Part shown: in pieces, positions 1-7,838 of the stretch | How positions within the stretch are numbered: the first letter of the stretch is position 1 | How the letters are laid out: each line of letters begins with the position of its first letter | Assembly: GCF_032144095.1 (NCBI RefSeq) | Contig: NZ_JAVSNJ010000015.1 | Coordinates: 3,024-67,023, forward strand | Source of the DNA: Sphaerochaeta sp032144095 | GTDB lineage: Bacteria > Spirochaetota > Spirochaetia > Sphaerochaetales > Sphaerochaetaceae | Direction: 5' to 3' | Length of the DNA: 64,000 nucleotides | Notes under the pieces: generated by a model | Databases searched by the model: none | What the model saw: only the letters and a program-made list of their open reading frames with translations | What the model was told of the DNA's origin: nothing | Program-made: the position numbers and the translations under genes

Positions 1-225
1 CAGGCCGATGGGGTAGTCGACCATGGCAGATACTACCGCAGTCTTCTGCCCAAATGCACGGCTGAGGTTGGCCGCCACGTTGAACTCACCCCCAGAAACA
101 TGGAGGTCGAGGCTCTGGGCATATTCAAAGGGGATCACCCCTGGGTCGAGCCTGACCACAAGGGCCCCTAGGGAGACGAGGTCAAAACCCTGCCGATCGT
201 TCTGAAGTACCTGTATGCTTGCCAT
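1..225 (-). CDS. PfkB-family sugar/sugar-acid kinase, N-terminal part (cut by window edge)
   Basis: The first 75 codons of a gene that continues past the left edge. The reading MASIQVLQNDRQGFDLVSLG, followed by a glycine-rich GGEFNVAANLSRAFG stretch, matches the start of PfkB/ribokinase-type kinases such as 2-keto-3-deoxygluconate kinase, which place the substrate-binding GG...N segment here. An ATG at 231 is also in frame, but AGGAG (minus strand) lies only one base before it and seven bases before the ATG at 225, so 225 is preferred. The gene follows gnd by about 10 bp in an apparent rpiR-gnd-kinase operon. I infer that it phosphorylates a hexonate or ketohexonate brought in by the ABC transporter at 14.4-17.5 kb. 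The exact substrate is unknown and the ATP-binding C-terminal half is outside the window. Confidence 0.75.
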   Translation of the reverse strand, partial: MASIQVLQNDRQGFDLVSLGALVVRLDPGVIPFEYAQSLDLHVSGGEFNVAANLSRAFGQKTAVVSAMVDYPIGL

Positions 226-235
226 CTCCATGCTC

Positions 236-1681
236 CTATATGCTATATGTTGTTGATGCGGTATCGCCGCCACGGCCGGTCCAGTTGGTATGGAAGAACT
301 CACCCCTTGGTTTGTCGACCCTTTCGTAGGTGTGCGCCCCGAAGTAGTCCCGCTGTGCCTGCAGCAGGTTGGCAGGAAGACGCTCGCTGCGGTAGCTGTC
401 AAACCAGGAGAGGGCCGCCGCGAGCGATGGTGTGGGGATACCACTGAGAGCCGATGCGGCAACGACCTCACGAAGGCTCTGCTGGTTTGCATGCAGGATT
501 TCAATGAAATATGGGTCCATGACCAGATTCTGCAGGTCGGCCTTCTTGCTGAAAGCCTGGCTGATCTTGTCCAGGAACGCCGAGCGGATGATGCATCCTC
601 CCCTCCAGAGAAGGGCAATGCTGCTCAAATCGAGGTCCCACCCGTTGGTCTCCCCTGCGCTCTTGATGAGCGAGAAGCCCTGGGCATAGGAGATGATCTT
701 CGCGGCATAGAGTGCCTCTCCCAACTTGTTGATGAAACTCTCTCGTTCGTGGGTGCACAGTATCGCCTTGGCTGGGAAGGCCTTGCTAGCGGCAACCCGT
801 TCGTCCTTCTGGCTGCTGACACTCCGGGCAAAGACCGACTCGACGATGAGCGTAAGGGGAGTCCCCGCATGGAGGGCGGCAATTCCCGTCCACTTTCCGG
901 TTCCCTTCTGTCCTGCCGTATCGAGGATATGGTCGACAAGGGAAGAGCCGTCCTCTTCCTTATATCCCAGGATATCGGCTGTGATCTCAATGAGGTAGGA
1001 GTCCAGGTCCCCCTTGTTCCAGATGGAGAACACCTGTTGCATCTCGTCGTTGCTCAGGCCGAGGTACCGGTGGAGCAGGTCGTAGATCTCGCAGATGAGC
1101 TGCATATCCCCGTACTCGATGCCGTTGTGGACCATCTTGACGAAGTGCCCGGCCCCACCGGGTCCTATCCAGTCGCAGCAAGGTTTCCCATCGACATGGG
1201 CAGAGATCGCCTGGAACATCGGCTTGATGGCCGTCCATGCCGCTTTTGACCCACCAGGCATGATGGAAGGCCCCAGAAGGGCTCCCTCTTCACCACCAGA
1301 TACTCCGGTCCCTATATAGAGCAGTCCTTTGCCCTCGACATGCTCCATCCGTCTCTGGGAGTCCTCATAGTTGGAGTTTCCCCCATCGATGATGATGTCC
1401 CCTTTTGCAAGAAGGGGGATAAGGGCCTCGATGGTCTCATCCACTGCACTTCCGGCCTTGACCATCATCATGACCTTCCTCGGTGTTTCCAAGGAGGATA
1501 CGAGCTCTTCCAGGCTGTGGGTCCCGATGATCTTCTTGCCCTTTGCCCTTCCTTCCATAAAGGTGTCCACCTTTATGGTACTTCTATTGAATACAGCAAC
1601 GGAAAAGCCCTTGCTCTCAAGGTTGAGCACCAGGTTCTCTCCCATTACCGCCAGTCCTATCAAACCGATGGATGCTTTCAT
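236..1681 (-). CDS. gnd: 6-phosphogluconate dehydrogenase (decarboxylating)
   Basis: Oxidises and decarboxylates 6-phosphogluconate to ribulose 5-phosphate with NAD(P)+ in the cytosolic pentose-phosphate route. It is full length at 481 residues. The N-terminal Rossmann motif GLAVMGENL is followed by NRS near residue 33, a position where the family binds the cofactor's 2'-phosphate. The substrate and catalytic segments GGNSNYEDSQRR, GTGVSGGEEGALLGPSIMPG and the Lys/His-containing GGAGHFVKMVHNGIEYGDMQ are present. The C-terminal tail has QAQRDYFGAHTYERVD. The gene lies 17 bp after rpiR and about 10 bp before a PfkB kinase, so it is probably under RpiR control, and its substrate may be made by that kinase or a linked step. 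Confidence 0.96.
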   Translation of the reverse strand: MKASIGLIGLAVMGENLVLNLESKGFSVAVFNRSTIKVDTFMEGRAKGKKIIGTHSLEELVSSLETPRKVMMMVKAGSAVDETIEALIPLLAKGDIIIDGGNSNYEDSQRRMEHVEGKGLLYIGTGVSGGEEGALLGPSIMPGGSKAAWTAIKPMFQAISAHVDGKPCCDWIGPGGAGHFVKMVHNGIEYGDMQLICEIYDLLHRYLGLSNDEMQQVFSIWNKGDLDSYLIEITADILGYKEEDGSSLVDHILDTAGQKGTGKWTGIAALHAGTPLTLIVESVFARSVSSQKDERVAASKAFPAKAILCTHERESFINKLGEALYAAKIISYAQGFSLIKSAGETNGWDLDLSSIALLWRGGCIIRSAFLDKISQAFSKKADLQNLVMDPYFIEILHANQQSLREVVAASALSGIPTPSLAAALSWFDSYRSERLPANLLQAQRDYFGAHTYERVDKPRGEFFHTNWTGRGGDTASTTYSI

Positions 1682-1698
1682 ATACGTTATCTCCTCAA

Positions 1699-2541
1699 TC
1701 AGATGCGTCTTTTTGCGATGACATTTCTCATCTTGTTCAAATTCTCGACCCCTAGATTTTTCATTCTTTCCAGGACCTCTACATATAGGATATCAATGAT
1801 GGTAAGCGATACGATCCGGGCTGAGAATGACTCTGCAACCAGCAGGCTGGTGCTGGTTGTGACATGCAGCACGTTGCTTGCCATCCTCGCCAGGGGGGAC
1901 CGGTTGTTGCTGGTAAGGACTGCGATGTCGCAGCCGTTGTTCCTGCACTCTTCTGCAAGCGCCAGGGTATCGTTCCCCGATCCCGTGTGGGAGATGATGA
2001 GGGCGATATCCTTGTCCGTTGACTGGGAGGCAAGCATCAGCTGCATATGGAAGTCGCTGGCATAGTTGCAGTTCAGGCCCGTGCGGATAAGCTTGTGGTA
2101 TGCATCGAGGGCTATGATGTTTGACCCTCCAAGACCCATGAGGTAGATGTTCCTGGCACTGGCAAAACGCTTTCCCACTTCCTGGAGAGCTACGCGGTCG
2201 ATCCTCTTGTAGGTCTCATCCAAGGTCTTTTGGGTATTCAGGAAGACGGTGTCGATGGGGTCCTCCTGGTCTGAGACCCCTGTCTCGAATACCTGTTCGT
2301 TGGAGGGGATGGTCTCCCTGGCCAAGGCGATACGGAATCGCTGGTAGCCTGTGTATCCGAGCTTGCGGGCAAAGCGGACCATCGTCGATTCGCTGATACC
2401 TATCAGTTCAGCAAGCTCCTCGATGCTGGGGTTAACCGACTCCTTGGGGTGCTTGAGGATGAAGTCAGCGATTTTCTTCTCTTTTGTGCTGAGACTTGCG
2501 TATTTGCTCTGGATAGTGTAGATGGCACTGACCTCGGTCAT
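1699..2541 (-). CDS. RpiR-family (HTH plus SIS domain) transcriptional regulator
   Basis: A 280-residue regulator. The N-terminal helix-turn-helix (about residues 20-75) contains KEKKIADFILKHP and ISESTMVRFARKLGYTGYQR, typical of RpiR proteins. The rest is a SIS sugar-phosphate-binding domain, with YLMGLGGSNIIALDAYHKL and the ISHTGSGNDTLALAEECRNN segment. The start at 2541 is chosen because AAGGAGG precedes it by four bases; a longer frame opening at 2598 would run through the promoter. The gene has a promoter with TTGCAT and TATACT 17 bp apart, and an ATGAA-N7-TTCAT inverted repeat fills that spacer, which suggests autoregulation. A second copy of the operator lies before the ABC transporter at 14439. 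The effector is probably a sugar-acid phosphate (inference). Confidence 0.92.
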   Translation of the reverse strand: MTEVSAIYTIQSKYASLSTKEKKIADFILKHPKESVNPSIEELAELIGISESTMVRFARKLGYTGYQRFRIALARETIPSNEQVFETGVSDQEDPIDTVFLNTQKTLDETYKRIDRVALQEVGKRFASARNIYLMGLGGSNIIALDAYHKLIRTGLNCNYASDFHMQLMLASQSTDKDIALIISHTGSGNDTLALAEECRNNGCDIAVLTSNNRSPLARMASNVLHVTTSTSLLVAESFSARIVSLTIIDILYVEVLERMKNLGVENLNKMRNVIAKRRI

Positions 2542-2569
2542 GGTCCCTCCTTGGGCACTCTTGCCTCCC

Positions 2570-2598
2570 AGTATAGTATGAAAGAAATATTCATGCAA
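2570..2598 (-). promoter_or_regulatory. Promoter of rpiR
   Basis: On the minus strand TTGCAT (2593-2598) and TATACT (2570-2575) are separated by exactly 17 bp, and the rpiR start codon lies 28 bp beyond the -10 box. The whole spacer and part of the -35 box are covered by the ATGAA-N7-TTCAT inverted repeat, so a bound regulator would block RNA polymerase. Confidence 0.7.
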
Positions 2599-2617
2599 TT
2601 AAAAGTAATATTCATTT
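2577..2617 (+). repeat. 41-bp direct repeat, left copy, with inferred RpiR operator
   Basis: Matches 14327-14367 in the same orientation with a single difference (G at 2595, A at 14345). It contains the inverted repeat ATGAA-N7-TTCAT at 2578-2594. A second AATATTCAT lies at 2607-2615, exactly 21 bp (two helical turns) after the first at 2586-2594, which suggests two dimers bound on one face of the DNA. The repeat marks the left boundary of the A+T-rich block. Confidence 0.8.
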
Positions 2618-2715
2618 GGGTGTTTTCAGAACAGACAACGATGAAACCAGTATCCTTCTCCCGACAAAAGAACATTGTTGAGAGAAGGTACATAGTATTT
2701 TGACACAAGAAGTAA

Positions 2716-3693
2716 TTACTTTGACCGATGATCCCACATGTCAATATTTGCTCCTAAGGCTGTCTTGACCTTCTCGGTCGCTTTGCCAAGTTCAGTTATT
2801 AGGGCAGGGTCTAGCTTGACATCAAGCAATTTCAGTAAATCTCTGCTTTGCACAGCATTTCTTGTCCCTACAATAATCCCAGCAACACCCTTCTGTGCTT
2901 TAAGCCAACCTACAGCCAACTCTTCCATCGAATAGTCTGAGTTGTTGGTTATCTCCCAAATCCTATCCAATGCCTCCTGGCCTTCCTTCTCGGCACCGTG
3001 TCCACCATGCCTGCTCTGGCTGTGGGTCCTGCTGTCAAACAGAGTGGTTCTAGCCCTGTTGGCTGGAAAGTCTGCAAGGGACTTGTATTTACCAGCAAGC
3101 AGACCTTGCATCAGCGAGGAGTAGCACATAACGGGAATATCGTGCTCAATGCATTTTGGAAGGACTTCAAACTCTACAGCGCGGTGGAAGAGATGATAGC
3201 CGATCTGATTGGTGCAAATATCAGTTATGGCCAACACCTCATCAAGGTTTTGTGGGCCAAAGTTAGAAACTCCATAATTACGAATTTTTCCTGATGCCTT
3301 CAGTTCTGTAAGGGCCTCAACCCTTTCTTCAATTGAAACATTTGTCACGGGCCAATGCAGAAGATACATATCGAGATAGTCTGTCTGAAGGTTTTTCAGG
3401 CTACGGTCACAAGCTTCGAGTATGTCTTTTTTCTTCATATTTTCGACTGAAACTTTAGAAGAAATAATAATTTCCTTTCGCCTGGTACCTAAAGCTTTGG
3501 CAAGTAACTGCTCAGAATATCCATTTCCATACCCTTCAGCAGTGTCAAAGAAGTTGATGCCTACGTCAAAAGCCGCTTGCAATGCTTCAATTGAGTCCTT
3601 TTCCTCTTGGTTTCCAAAGGCTCCCGCACTTCCCATACACCCAAAAACGATCGGGCTTGTCTTCAAATCAGTATTCCCAAATTTTTTATACAT
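2716..3693 (-). CDS. Aldo/keto reductase
   Basis: A 325-residue TIM-barrel NAD(P)H oxidoreductase. The start MYKKFGNTDLKTSPIVFGCM and FFDTAEGYGNGYSEQLLAKAL carry the conserved Asp and Tyr of the AKR active site. The catalytic Lys lies in EIIISSKVS and the His in LDMYLLHWP. GGAGG sits upstream of ATG 3693. It is third in a leftward operon after the GntR-LacI regulator and the D-2-hydroxyacid dehydrogenase, with 49 bp between it and the latter. In this context it probably reduces a sugar aldehyde or ketone, or oxidises an aldose, within the catabolic block. The substrate is unknown. Codon and base composition are A+T-richer than in gnd or the ABC genes outside the repeats. Confidence 0.9.
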   Translation of the reverse strand: MYKKFGNTDLKTSPIVFGCMGSAGAFGNQEEKDSIEALQAAFDVGINFFDTAEGYGNGYSEQLLAKALGTRRKEIIISSKVSVENMKKKDILEACDRSLKNLQTDYLDMYLLHWPVTNVSIEERVEALTELKASGKIRNYGVSNFGPQNLDEVLAITDICTNQIGYHLFHRAVEFEVLPKCIEHDIPVMCYSSLMQGLLAGKYKSLADFPANRARTTLFDSRTHSQSRHGGHGAEKEGQEALDRIWEITNNSDYSMEELAVGWLKAQKGVAGIIVGTRNAVQSRDLLKLLDVKLDPALITELGKATEKVKTALGANIDMWDHRSK

Positions 3694-3742
3694 GTTACGA
3701 ATCCTCCATGAGTTTTTATAATGTCTATCCTTTTAAAATCTT

Positions 3743-4708
3743 TTAATATTTTCTTTCAAAATCCACAATGTTTTTCATGTTCTTATCCGTTAGGTAATGT
3801 TTTAGGTTGTCAGCAAAGATCGAGAACATCTTGGATGGGCCCCTAGGGGACAAGCCGGAAGAGTGTGGGGTGATCAGCACATTTGGCAAAGACCATAATT
3901 TGTTTTCAGGGGGAAGCGGTTCAGGCTCGGTAGCATCAAATCCAGCTCCTCCAAGTTTGCCTTTTTCAAGGGCTTCGATTACAGCCTCCTGATCCACCAA
4001 AGATCCTCGGGCGACGTTGATGATGTATGAACCTTGCTTCATCAATCCTATTCGCCTTGCATCAATAATTTTTTCAGTCTCAGGTGTTGAGGCGGTACAG
4101 ACAACAACATAATCAGCTGTTGGAAGCATCCTGTCCAAGTGTTCTACGGTCAACAGCTCATCTACGTATGCTGGTTTGTCAGTTGGTGTGCGCTTGAGGG
4201 CAATTACCCTCATGCCATAAGCTTTTGCCAATCTTGCAACATTCTGGCCAATGTCTCCAAATCCAATAATAAGGATAGTACTTTCCCAAATGTCATTTGT
4301 AGGAAAATAACGAGCCCATATTTTAGTTTTCATTTGATTGTGGTACGTCAGGAACTGATGATTAAACGCAATGATCATGCCTAGGACATGATCTCCAATT
4401 TGCCGGCCATATGTTCCTGAGGCTGTAGTCAATATGCAATCCTTATTGACATAGAGGCCCTTATCGGCATATTGCAACACTCCTGCGCTTGCTGCCTGCA
4501 ACCATTTGAGGTTCTTTGCTTTTGGCAGATCTTCAGCGCGAGGAAACCCTACAATAATTTCTGCTTTTTCTATCTGTTCGGCTGTGTAGGCAGTTTCTTC
4601 GGTGCTGGTAATGGAAAGTTGTGGATACGTTGTTTTAAGAAATGATATCTCCGCTTCTGTTGGGTTGAAATGTGAACAATGGAGAAAAAGAGTTTCAATT
4701 TTTTTCAT
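3743..4708 (-). CDS. D-isomer-specific 2-hydroxyacid dehydrogenase
   Basis: A 321-residue NAD(P)-dependent dehydrogenase that interconverts 2-keto acids and D-2-hydroxyacids. The nucleotide-binding motif GFGDIGQNVARLAKAYGMRV lies near residue 150. The catalytic triad is recognisable: Arg in INVARGSLVDQEAV, Glu in FDATEPEPLPPENKLW and His in NVLITPHSSG. The ATG at 4708 directly abuts the stop codon of the upstream regulator (4709-4711), so the two genes are translationally linked, and AAGGAAC serves as ribosome site inside the regulator's last codons. It faces the TRAP/dehydratase operon from the other side of a divergent promoter. A role in reducing or oxidising a keto- or hydroxy-acid intermediate of that pathway is inferred. 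Confidence 0.9.
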   Translation of the reverse strand: MKKIETLFLHCSHFNPTEAEISFLKTTYPQLSITSTEETAYTAEQIEKAEIIVGFPRAEDLPKAKNLKWLQAASAGVLQYADKGLYVNKDCILTTASGTYGRQIGDHVLGMIIAFNHQFLTYHNQMKTKIWARYFPTNDIWESTILIIGFGDIGQNVARLAKAYGMRVIALKRTPTDKPAYVDELLTVEHLDRMLPTADYVVVCTASTPETEKIIDARRIGLMKQGSYIINVARGSLVDQEAVIEALEKGKLGGAGFDATEPEPLPPENKLWSLPNVLITPHSSGLSPRGPSKMFSIFADNLKHYLTDKNMKNIVDFERKY

Positions 4709-5851
4709 TTAATTTTGTTCCTTTTTGAGATTTGTAAGTTTTGGAGAAATTTTTGGTGGTGGCCCAGAGGAGTCTCTAATAGAAAGGGAACAGGGTACAT
4801 AACATTTTAGATTCGTGTTATAGGATGGGTCAGCGATTTGGATTAACAAGCCCTGCAAAGAGCTTTTCGCTAAGGTTTCTATGCTTGCATGAACGGTTGT
4901 TAATCTAGGAATAGAGTACCGGCTCTGTTCAATGTCGTCAAAACCAACAATTGAGATGTCTTGGGGGATGCGTAATCCCAATTCACTTGCAGCTCGAAGG
5001 CAACCGAAGGCGATGTTATCATTAAAGGCCACTATTGCTGTTGGTAACACATCTACACTCAAAAGAAGTTTTTTGGTTATTTGATAGGCTGTATCCGGCT
5101 CCCAATCACAACTGAGGTAATATGGCTCGGGGATAGAGTTTTTTGCAAACGTGTACGTGCAACCAATTAGCCTTTCTTGAGAAGTCAGGTAAGATTCAAT
5201 GCCACTGATCAAGGCAAACCTTTTGTGCCCAAGAGAGATCAGGTATTCGCACATTTTAATCATTCCGTTTGTGCTATCCGCCAGAAAAGAAAGAGTTTGA
5301 TTAGAGTATTCATTTGTAAGGATACAGGGAATACCAGCGTTTTGGGCTATGGTGATAAATTTTTCGGGCGTGTTGGATAAAAAAATAATACCTTCGTAAT
5401 GTTGTCTCTCCAGCATTTCCTCAAAATCATCATTTTCATCTAAAGTGGAATAGATACAGGAGTAGCCCCTGGCCCTTGCTTCCTTCTCGGTGTAATAAAA
5501 CAATGAAGAATAAAAAGGCTGGCTAATACGGTCTGTTCTGTGGACCGACGGTGGTAAAAAGAAACCTATTGTTCCATTTGACTTTCCCCGTGATTCAGTC
5601 TTAATTTTTACGCTTTCTGGTAGAAGAGGATCCTTTCCGATTATCTTTGTACCAATCCCCGGTAATTTGACGACTAATTGTTCTTCGACCAATAGTTGCA
5701 GAGCTTTTCTTACAGTAGTCCGATCAACTTCAAACTGTTCTCCAATTTCTCGTTCTGAGGGTAATAAATCCCCAGCATGGTATGTTCCAGATAGTATCCT
5801 TGCATGTAAAGTGTCATACACAATTTGATATAACAGCTTAGAATTACTCAT
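4709..5851 (-). CDS. GntR-LacI hybrid transcriptional regulator (AraR-like architecture)
   Basis: A 380-residue regulator. Residues about 5-75 form a GntR winged helix (LLYQIVYDTLHARILSGTYH, LLPSEREIGEQFEVDRTTVR). From about residue 90 to the C-terminus it is a LacI/periplasmic-binding-like sugar sensor (GTIGFFLPPSV, GIIFLSNTPE, RFALISGIES, AIVAFNDNIAFGCLRAASEL, ISIVGFDDIEQSRYSIPRLT). This combination is known from AraR. GGAGG precedes ATG 5851. It is divergent from the TRAP operon at 6267, and an 18-bp palindrome just after that operon's predicted transcription start is the likely operator. It probably represses both arms until a sugar or sugar acid binds the C-terminal domain (inference). 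Confidence 0.93.
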   Translation of the reverse strand: MSNSKLLYQIVYDTLHARILSGTYHAGDLLPSEREIGEQFEVDRTTVRKALQLLVEEQLVVKLPGIGTKIIGKDPLLPESVKIKTESRGKSNGTIGFFLPPSVHRTDRISQPFYSSLFYYTEKEARARGYSCIYSTLDENDDFEEMLERQHYEGIIFLSNTPEKFITIAQNAGIPCILTNEYSNQTLSFLADSTNGMIKMCEYLISLGHKRFALISGIESYLTSQERLIGCTYTFAKNSIPEPYYLSCDWEPDTAYQITKKLLLSVDVLPTAIVAFNDNIAFGCLRAASELGLRIPQDISIVGFDDIEQSRYSIPRLTTVHASIETLAKSSLQGLLIQIADPSYNTNLKCYVPCSLSIRDSSGPPPKISPKLTNLKKEQN

Positions 5852-6159
5852 TGAATCTCATCCTCCATTTGAGCTCGTTATCTTCTATATTATTATATAA
5901 AATATTCGAGCATACCTGTAGCCTACCAGTTGTAAATACCTTTGCATCAAATTTCAGAAAAGTCAATTGTTTTTTTGAAATTAGATATTTTTACAGCAAT
6001 GCTGTGTATAGTATATCATATATGAGAGCTCATAAAAACCTATGATTTTTAATCATGTAAGTTTAAAACTTTAGGAAGTAAAATATAAATATATATAAAA
6101 CAAACAAATATATTTATATTTATGGATTTTTATTATGAATTATTTTCACTAAAAAAATG

Positions 6160-6187
6160 TTGCTATATTTCAAACTTATGGTATGCT
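6160..6187 (+). promoter_or_regulatory. Predicted promoter of the TRAP/dehydratase operon
   Basis: TTGCTA (6160-6165) and TATGCT (6182-6187) are 16 bp apart, giving a start near 6194 and a leader of about 70 nt before the dctP ATG. Confidence 0.45.
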
Positions 6188-6195
6188 GAACTCAT

Positions 6196-6213
6196 ACATG
6201 TTGTACTACATGT
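6196..6213. promoter_or_regulatory. 18-bp palindrome, probable operator of the GntR-LacI regulator
   Basis: ACATGT-T-GTAC-T-ACATGT: every position pairs except the two T spacers flanking GTAC. GntR-type DNA-binding domains commonly use palindromes with GT...AC cores. It begins about two bases after the predicted transcription start, a classical place for a repressor. Confidence 0.55.
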
Positions 6214-6266
6214 AACTAGGAAAAGGATTTTATTTCTATTTTTTCAAGTAAAAAGGAGTTCTGAAA

Positions 6267-7268
6267 ATGAAAAAAACAATCGTAGTATTGATGGTTGTGC
6301 TTTTGGTTTCTGTAGGTTTGTTTGCTAGTGGAGCTAAAGAAACCTCTAGTGCAAATGCGAAAGGGCAGTATGTAATTAAAATGGCTACCCCCTCTAACCC
6401 TGAAGATAACTGTGTAAAGGCCTTTTATTATTTCGAGAAGATTGTTGAAGAACGGACAGATGGCCGAATCGACGTCCAGGTGTTTGATAGTGGACAGCTT
6501 GGTGGACATAGGGACTATATTGAGCAAATGCAGATGGGTAGTCTTCAGGCCGCAGAAATAAACACAGCAGTCCTTTCTGGTTTTGACTCCAAATTTATGG
6601 TTTTTGACTTACCCTACCTTTCTAGAAATGTCAAACATTTGCAGAGCGTTTTAGAAGGAGGCTTAGACGAAGAGCTATCCAAATCACTGGAAGCCAGCAA
6701 TGGTTTGAAAGTTATTGGCTGGATGATTCGTTCTCCAAGAAATATCTATAATTCTCGAAATGCCATCAAAACAGCAGATGATTTTAAAGGCATGAAAATT
6801 CGTGTGATGGAGAGCCCTATCATGACCAAGACATTCCAGTTGCTTGGTGCTGTGCCTGTTCCTCTCTCTGCTAACGAACGTTATATGGCTCTTCAGACCG
6901 GTGTTGTTCACGGGGCTGAAAACTCGGTTGGAATAATCGTTTCACAGAAAGAGTACGAGGTTACCAAATATGTTTCGTTGACCGCACATAACATAACGCC
7001 AAATATTATTGCGTTTGACAAGAAATACTTTGATAAACTTCCAGCAGATCTACAAGAAGTGATACTTAAGGCCGGTAAGGAAGCTGGAGCATATGCGACA
7101 AAATTGGATTCTGATAGTGAATCTGCAACTCTTGAGCAATTGAGAGGGTTCGGTATGCAGGTCAACGATATTGCTGACAAATCTTCTTTCATTGAAAAAG
7201 TCTCTCCCATATACGAACAATATAGGGCTGAGATTGGTGGCGATATCATTGATGCTTTCTTAAAGTAA
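6267..7268 (+). CDS. TRAP transporter solute-binding protein (DctP family)
   Basis: A 333-residue periplasmic binding protein for an organic or sugar acid. A signal peptide of about 21 residues ends at LFASGAKE, the same style of junction as in four other binding proteins of this window. The mature protein has the DctP signature: ENSKxx-like KAFYYFEKIVEERTDGRIDV, FDSGQLGG, and the strongly conserved DFKGMKIRVMESPIMTKTFQ, where the Arg pairs with the substrate carboxylate, then GAVPVPLSANERYMALQTGV. It is the first gene of a seven-gene rightward operon. A terminator-like hairpin follows at 7280-7313. The ligand is probably a sugar acid, because a dehydratase and a mutarotase lie downstream. 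Confidence 0.93.
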   Translation: MKKTIVVLMVVLLVSVGLFASGAKETSSANAKGQYVIKMATPSNPEDNCVKAFYYFEKIVEERTDGRIDVQVFDSGQLGGHRDYIEQMQMGSLQAAEINTAVLSGFDSKFMVFDLPYLSRNVKHLQSVLEGGLDEELSKSLEASNGLKVIGWMIRSPRNIYNSRNAIKTADDFKGMKIRVMESPIMTKTFQLLGAVPVPLSANERYMALQTGVVHGAENSVGIIVSQKEYEVTKYVSLTAHNITPNIIAFDKKYFDKLPADLQEVILKAGKEAGAYATKLDSDSESATLEQLRGFGMQVNDIADKSSFIEKVSPIYEQYRAEIGGDIIDAFLK

Positions 7269-7279
7269 ACGAGCACACA

Positions 7280-7313
7280 AATAGAAGGGGTAGAAATTAC
7301 CCCTTCTATTTTT
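7280..7313 (+). terminator. Stem-loop after dctP, probable partial terminator
   Basis: AATAGAAGGGGTA (7280-7292) pairs perfectly with TACCCCTTCTATT (7298-7310) around a 5-nt loop, followed by a short T run. It sits between dctP and dctQ of one operon, so it probably limits read-through and protects the dctP mRNA end. Confidence 0.75.
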
Positions 7314-7329
7314 CCGAAGGAGAAAGGAA

Positions 7330-7821
7330 ATGCAGAAGTTAATTAATATCCTTTATGATTTTATCATTGAGTATATCGTGCGAATAGTTGGTGTGGTTCT
7401 TGTAGGCACCGTACTTTTGCAAATATTCACCCGAGTTGTTACCAGAGTTCCATTCTCCTGGACGGATGAATTGGCTAGATTTGCTTTCATTTGGTATTGT
7501 TTTTTGGGTAGTGTGCTGACTATGCATAAAAGAATGCATCTGGGAATTGATTATTTTGAAAGTAAAATGAAGCCTAGATCGCGATATATAAACAGATTAT
7601 TCATCTATGGCATTCAGATAATCTTTAGTTTTGTTTTAGCTTATTATGGATTCAAGTTGTTAAGCATAGTGGGGCTTCAGAAATCACCTATTATGCGTTT
7701 GCGAATGAAATATGTCTATATGGTCCTCCCTATTTCCGGTGTGCTTTACTTTATCCTAGGTATTAATGAAATCATTAGCCATATCAAAAATGAAAAACCA
7801 AAACTAGCCATTAAGGCGTAA
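7330..7821 (+). CDS. TRAP transporter small permease (DctQ family)
   Basis: A 163-residue membrane protein with four predicted transmembrane segments (about residues 15-35, 50-70, 90-110 and 130-150). The DctQ hallmark WTDELARFAFIWYCFLGSVL and MHKRMHLGIDYF lie between helices 1 and 3. GAAGGAG precedes the ATG. It works with the DctP at 6267 and the DctM at 7839, which starts 17 bp later, as the small membrane partner of an ion-gradient-driven importer. Confidence 0.92.
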   Translation: MQKLINILYDFIIEYIVRIVGVVLVGTVLLQIFTRVVTRVPFSWTDELARFAFIWYCFLGSVLTMHKRMHLGIDYFESKMKPRSRYINRLFIYGIQIIFSFVLAYYGFKLLSIVGLQKSPIMRLRMKYVYMVLPISGVLYFILGINEIISHIKNEKPKLAIKA

Positions 7822-7838
7822 GACGAAAAGGAAATAAC

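Larger units (their letters stand above)
5852..6266. promoter_or_regulatory. A+T-rich divergent control region between the regulator and the TRAP operon
   Basis: A 415-bp gap with no gene. It is very A+T-rich, with runs of TATATA. The right-hand part holds a recognisable promoter and palindrome, listed separately. On the left-hand side, for the regulator operon, no single promoter stands out among many TATA-like stretches. Confidence 0.7.

Noticed and set aside
290..1249. A 319-codon open frame on the plus strand
   Set aside because: It is antisense to gnd, whose motifs are complete; no ribosome site and no recognisable domain.
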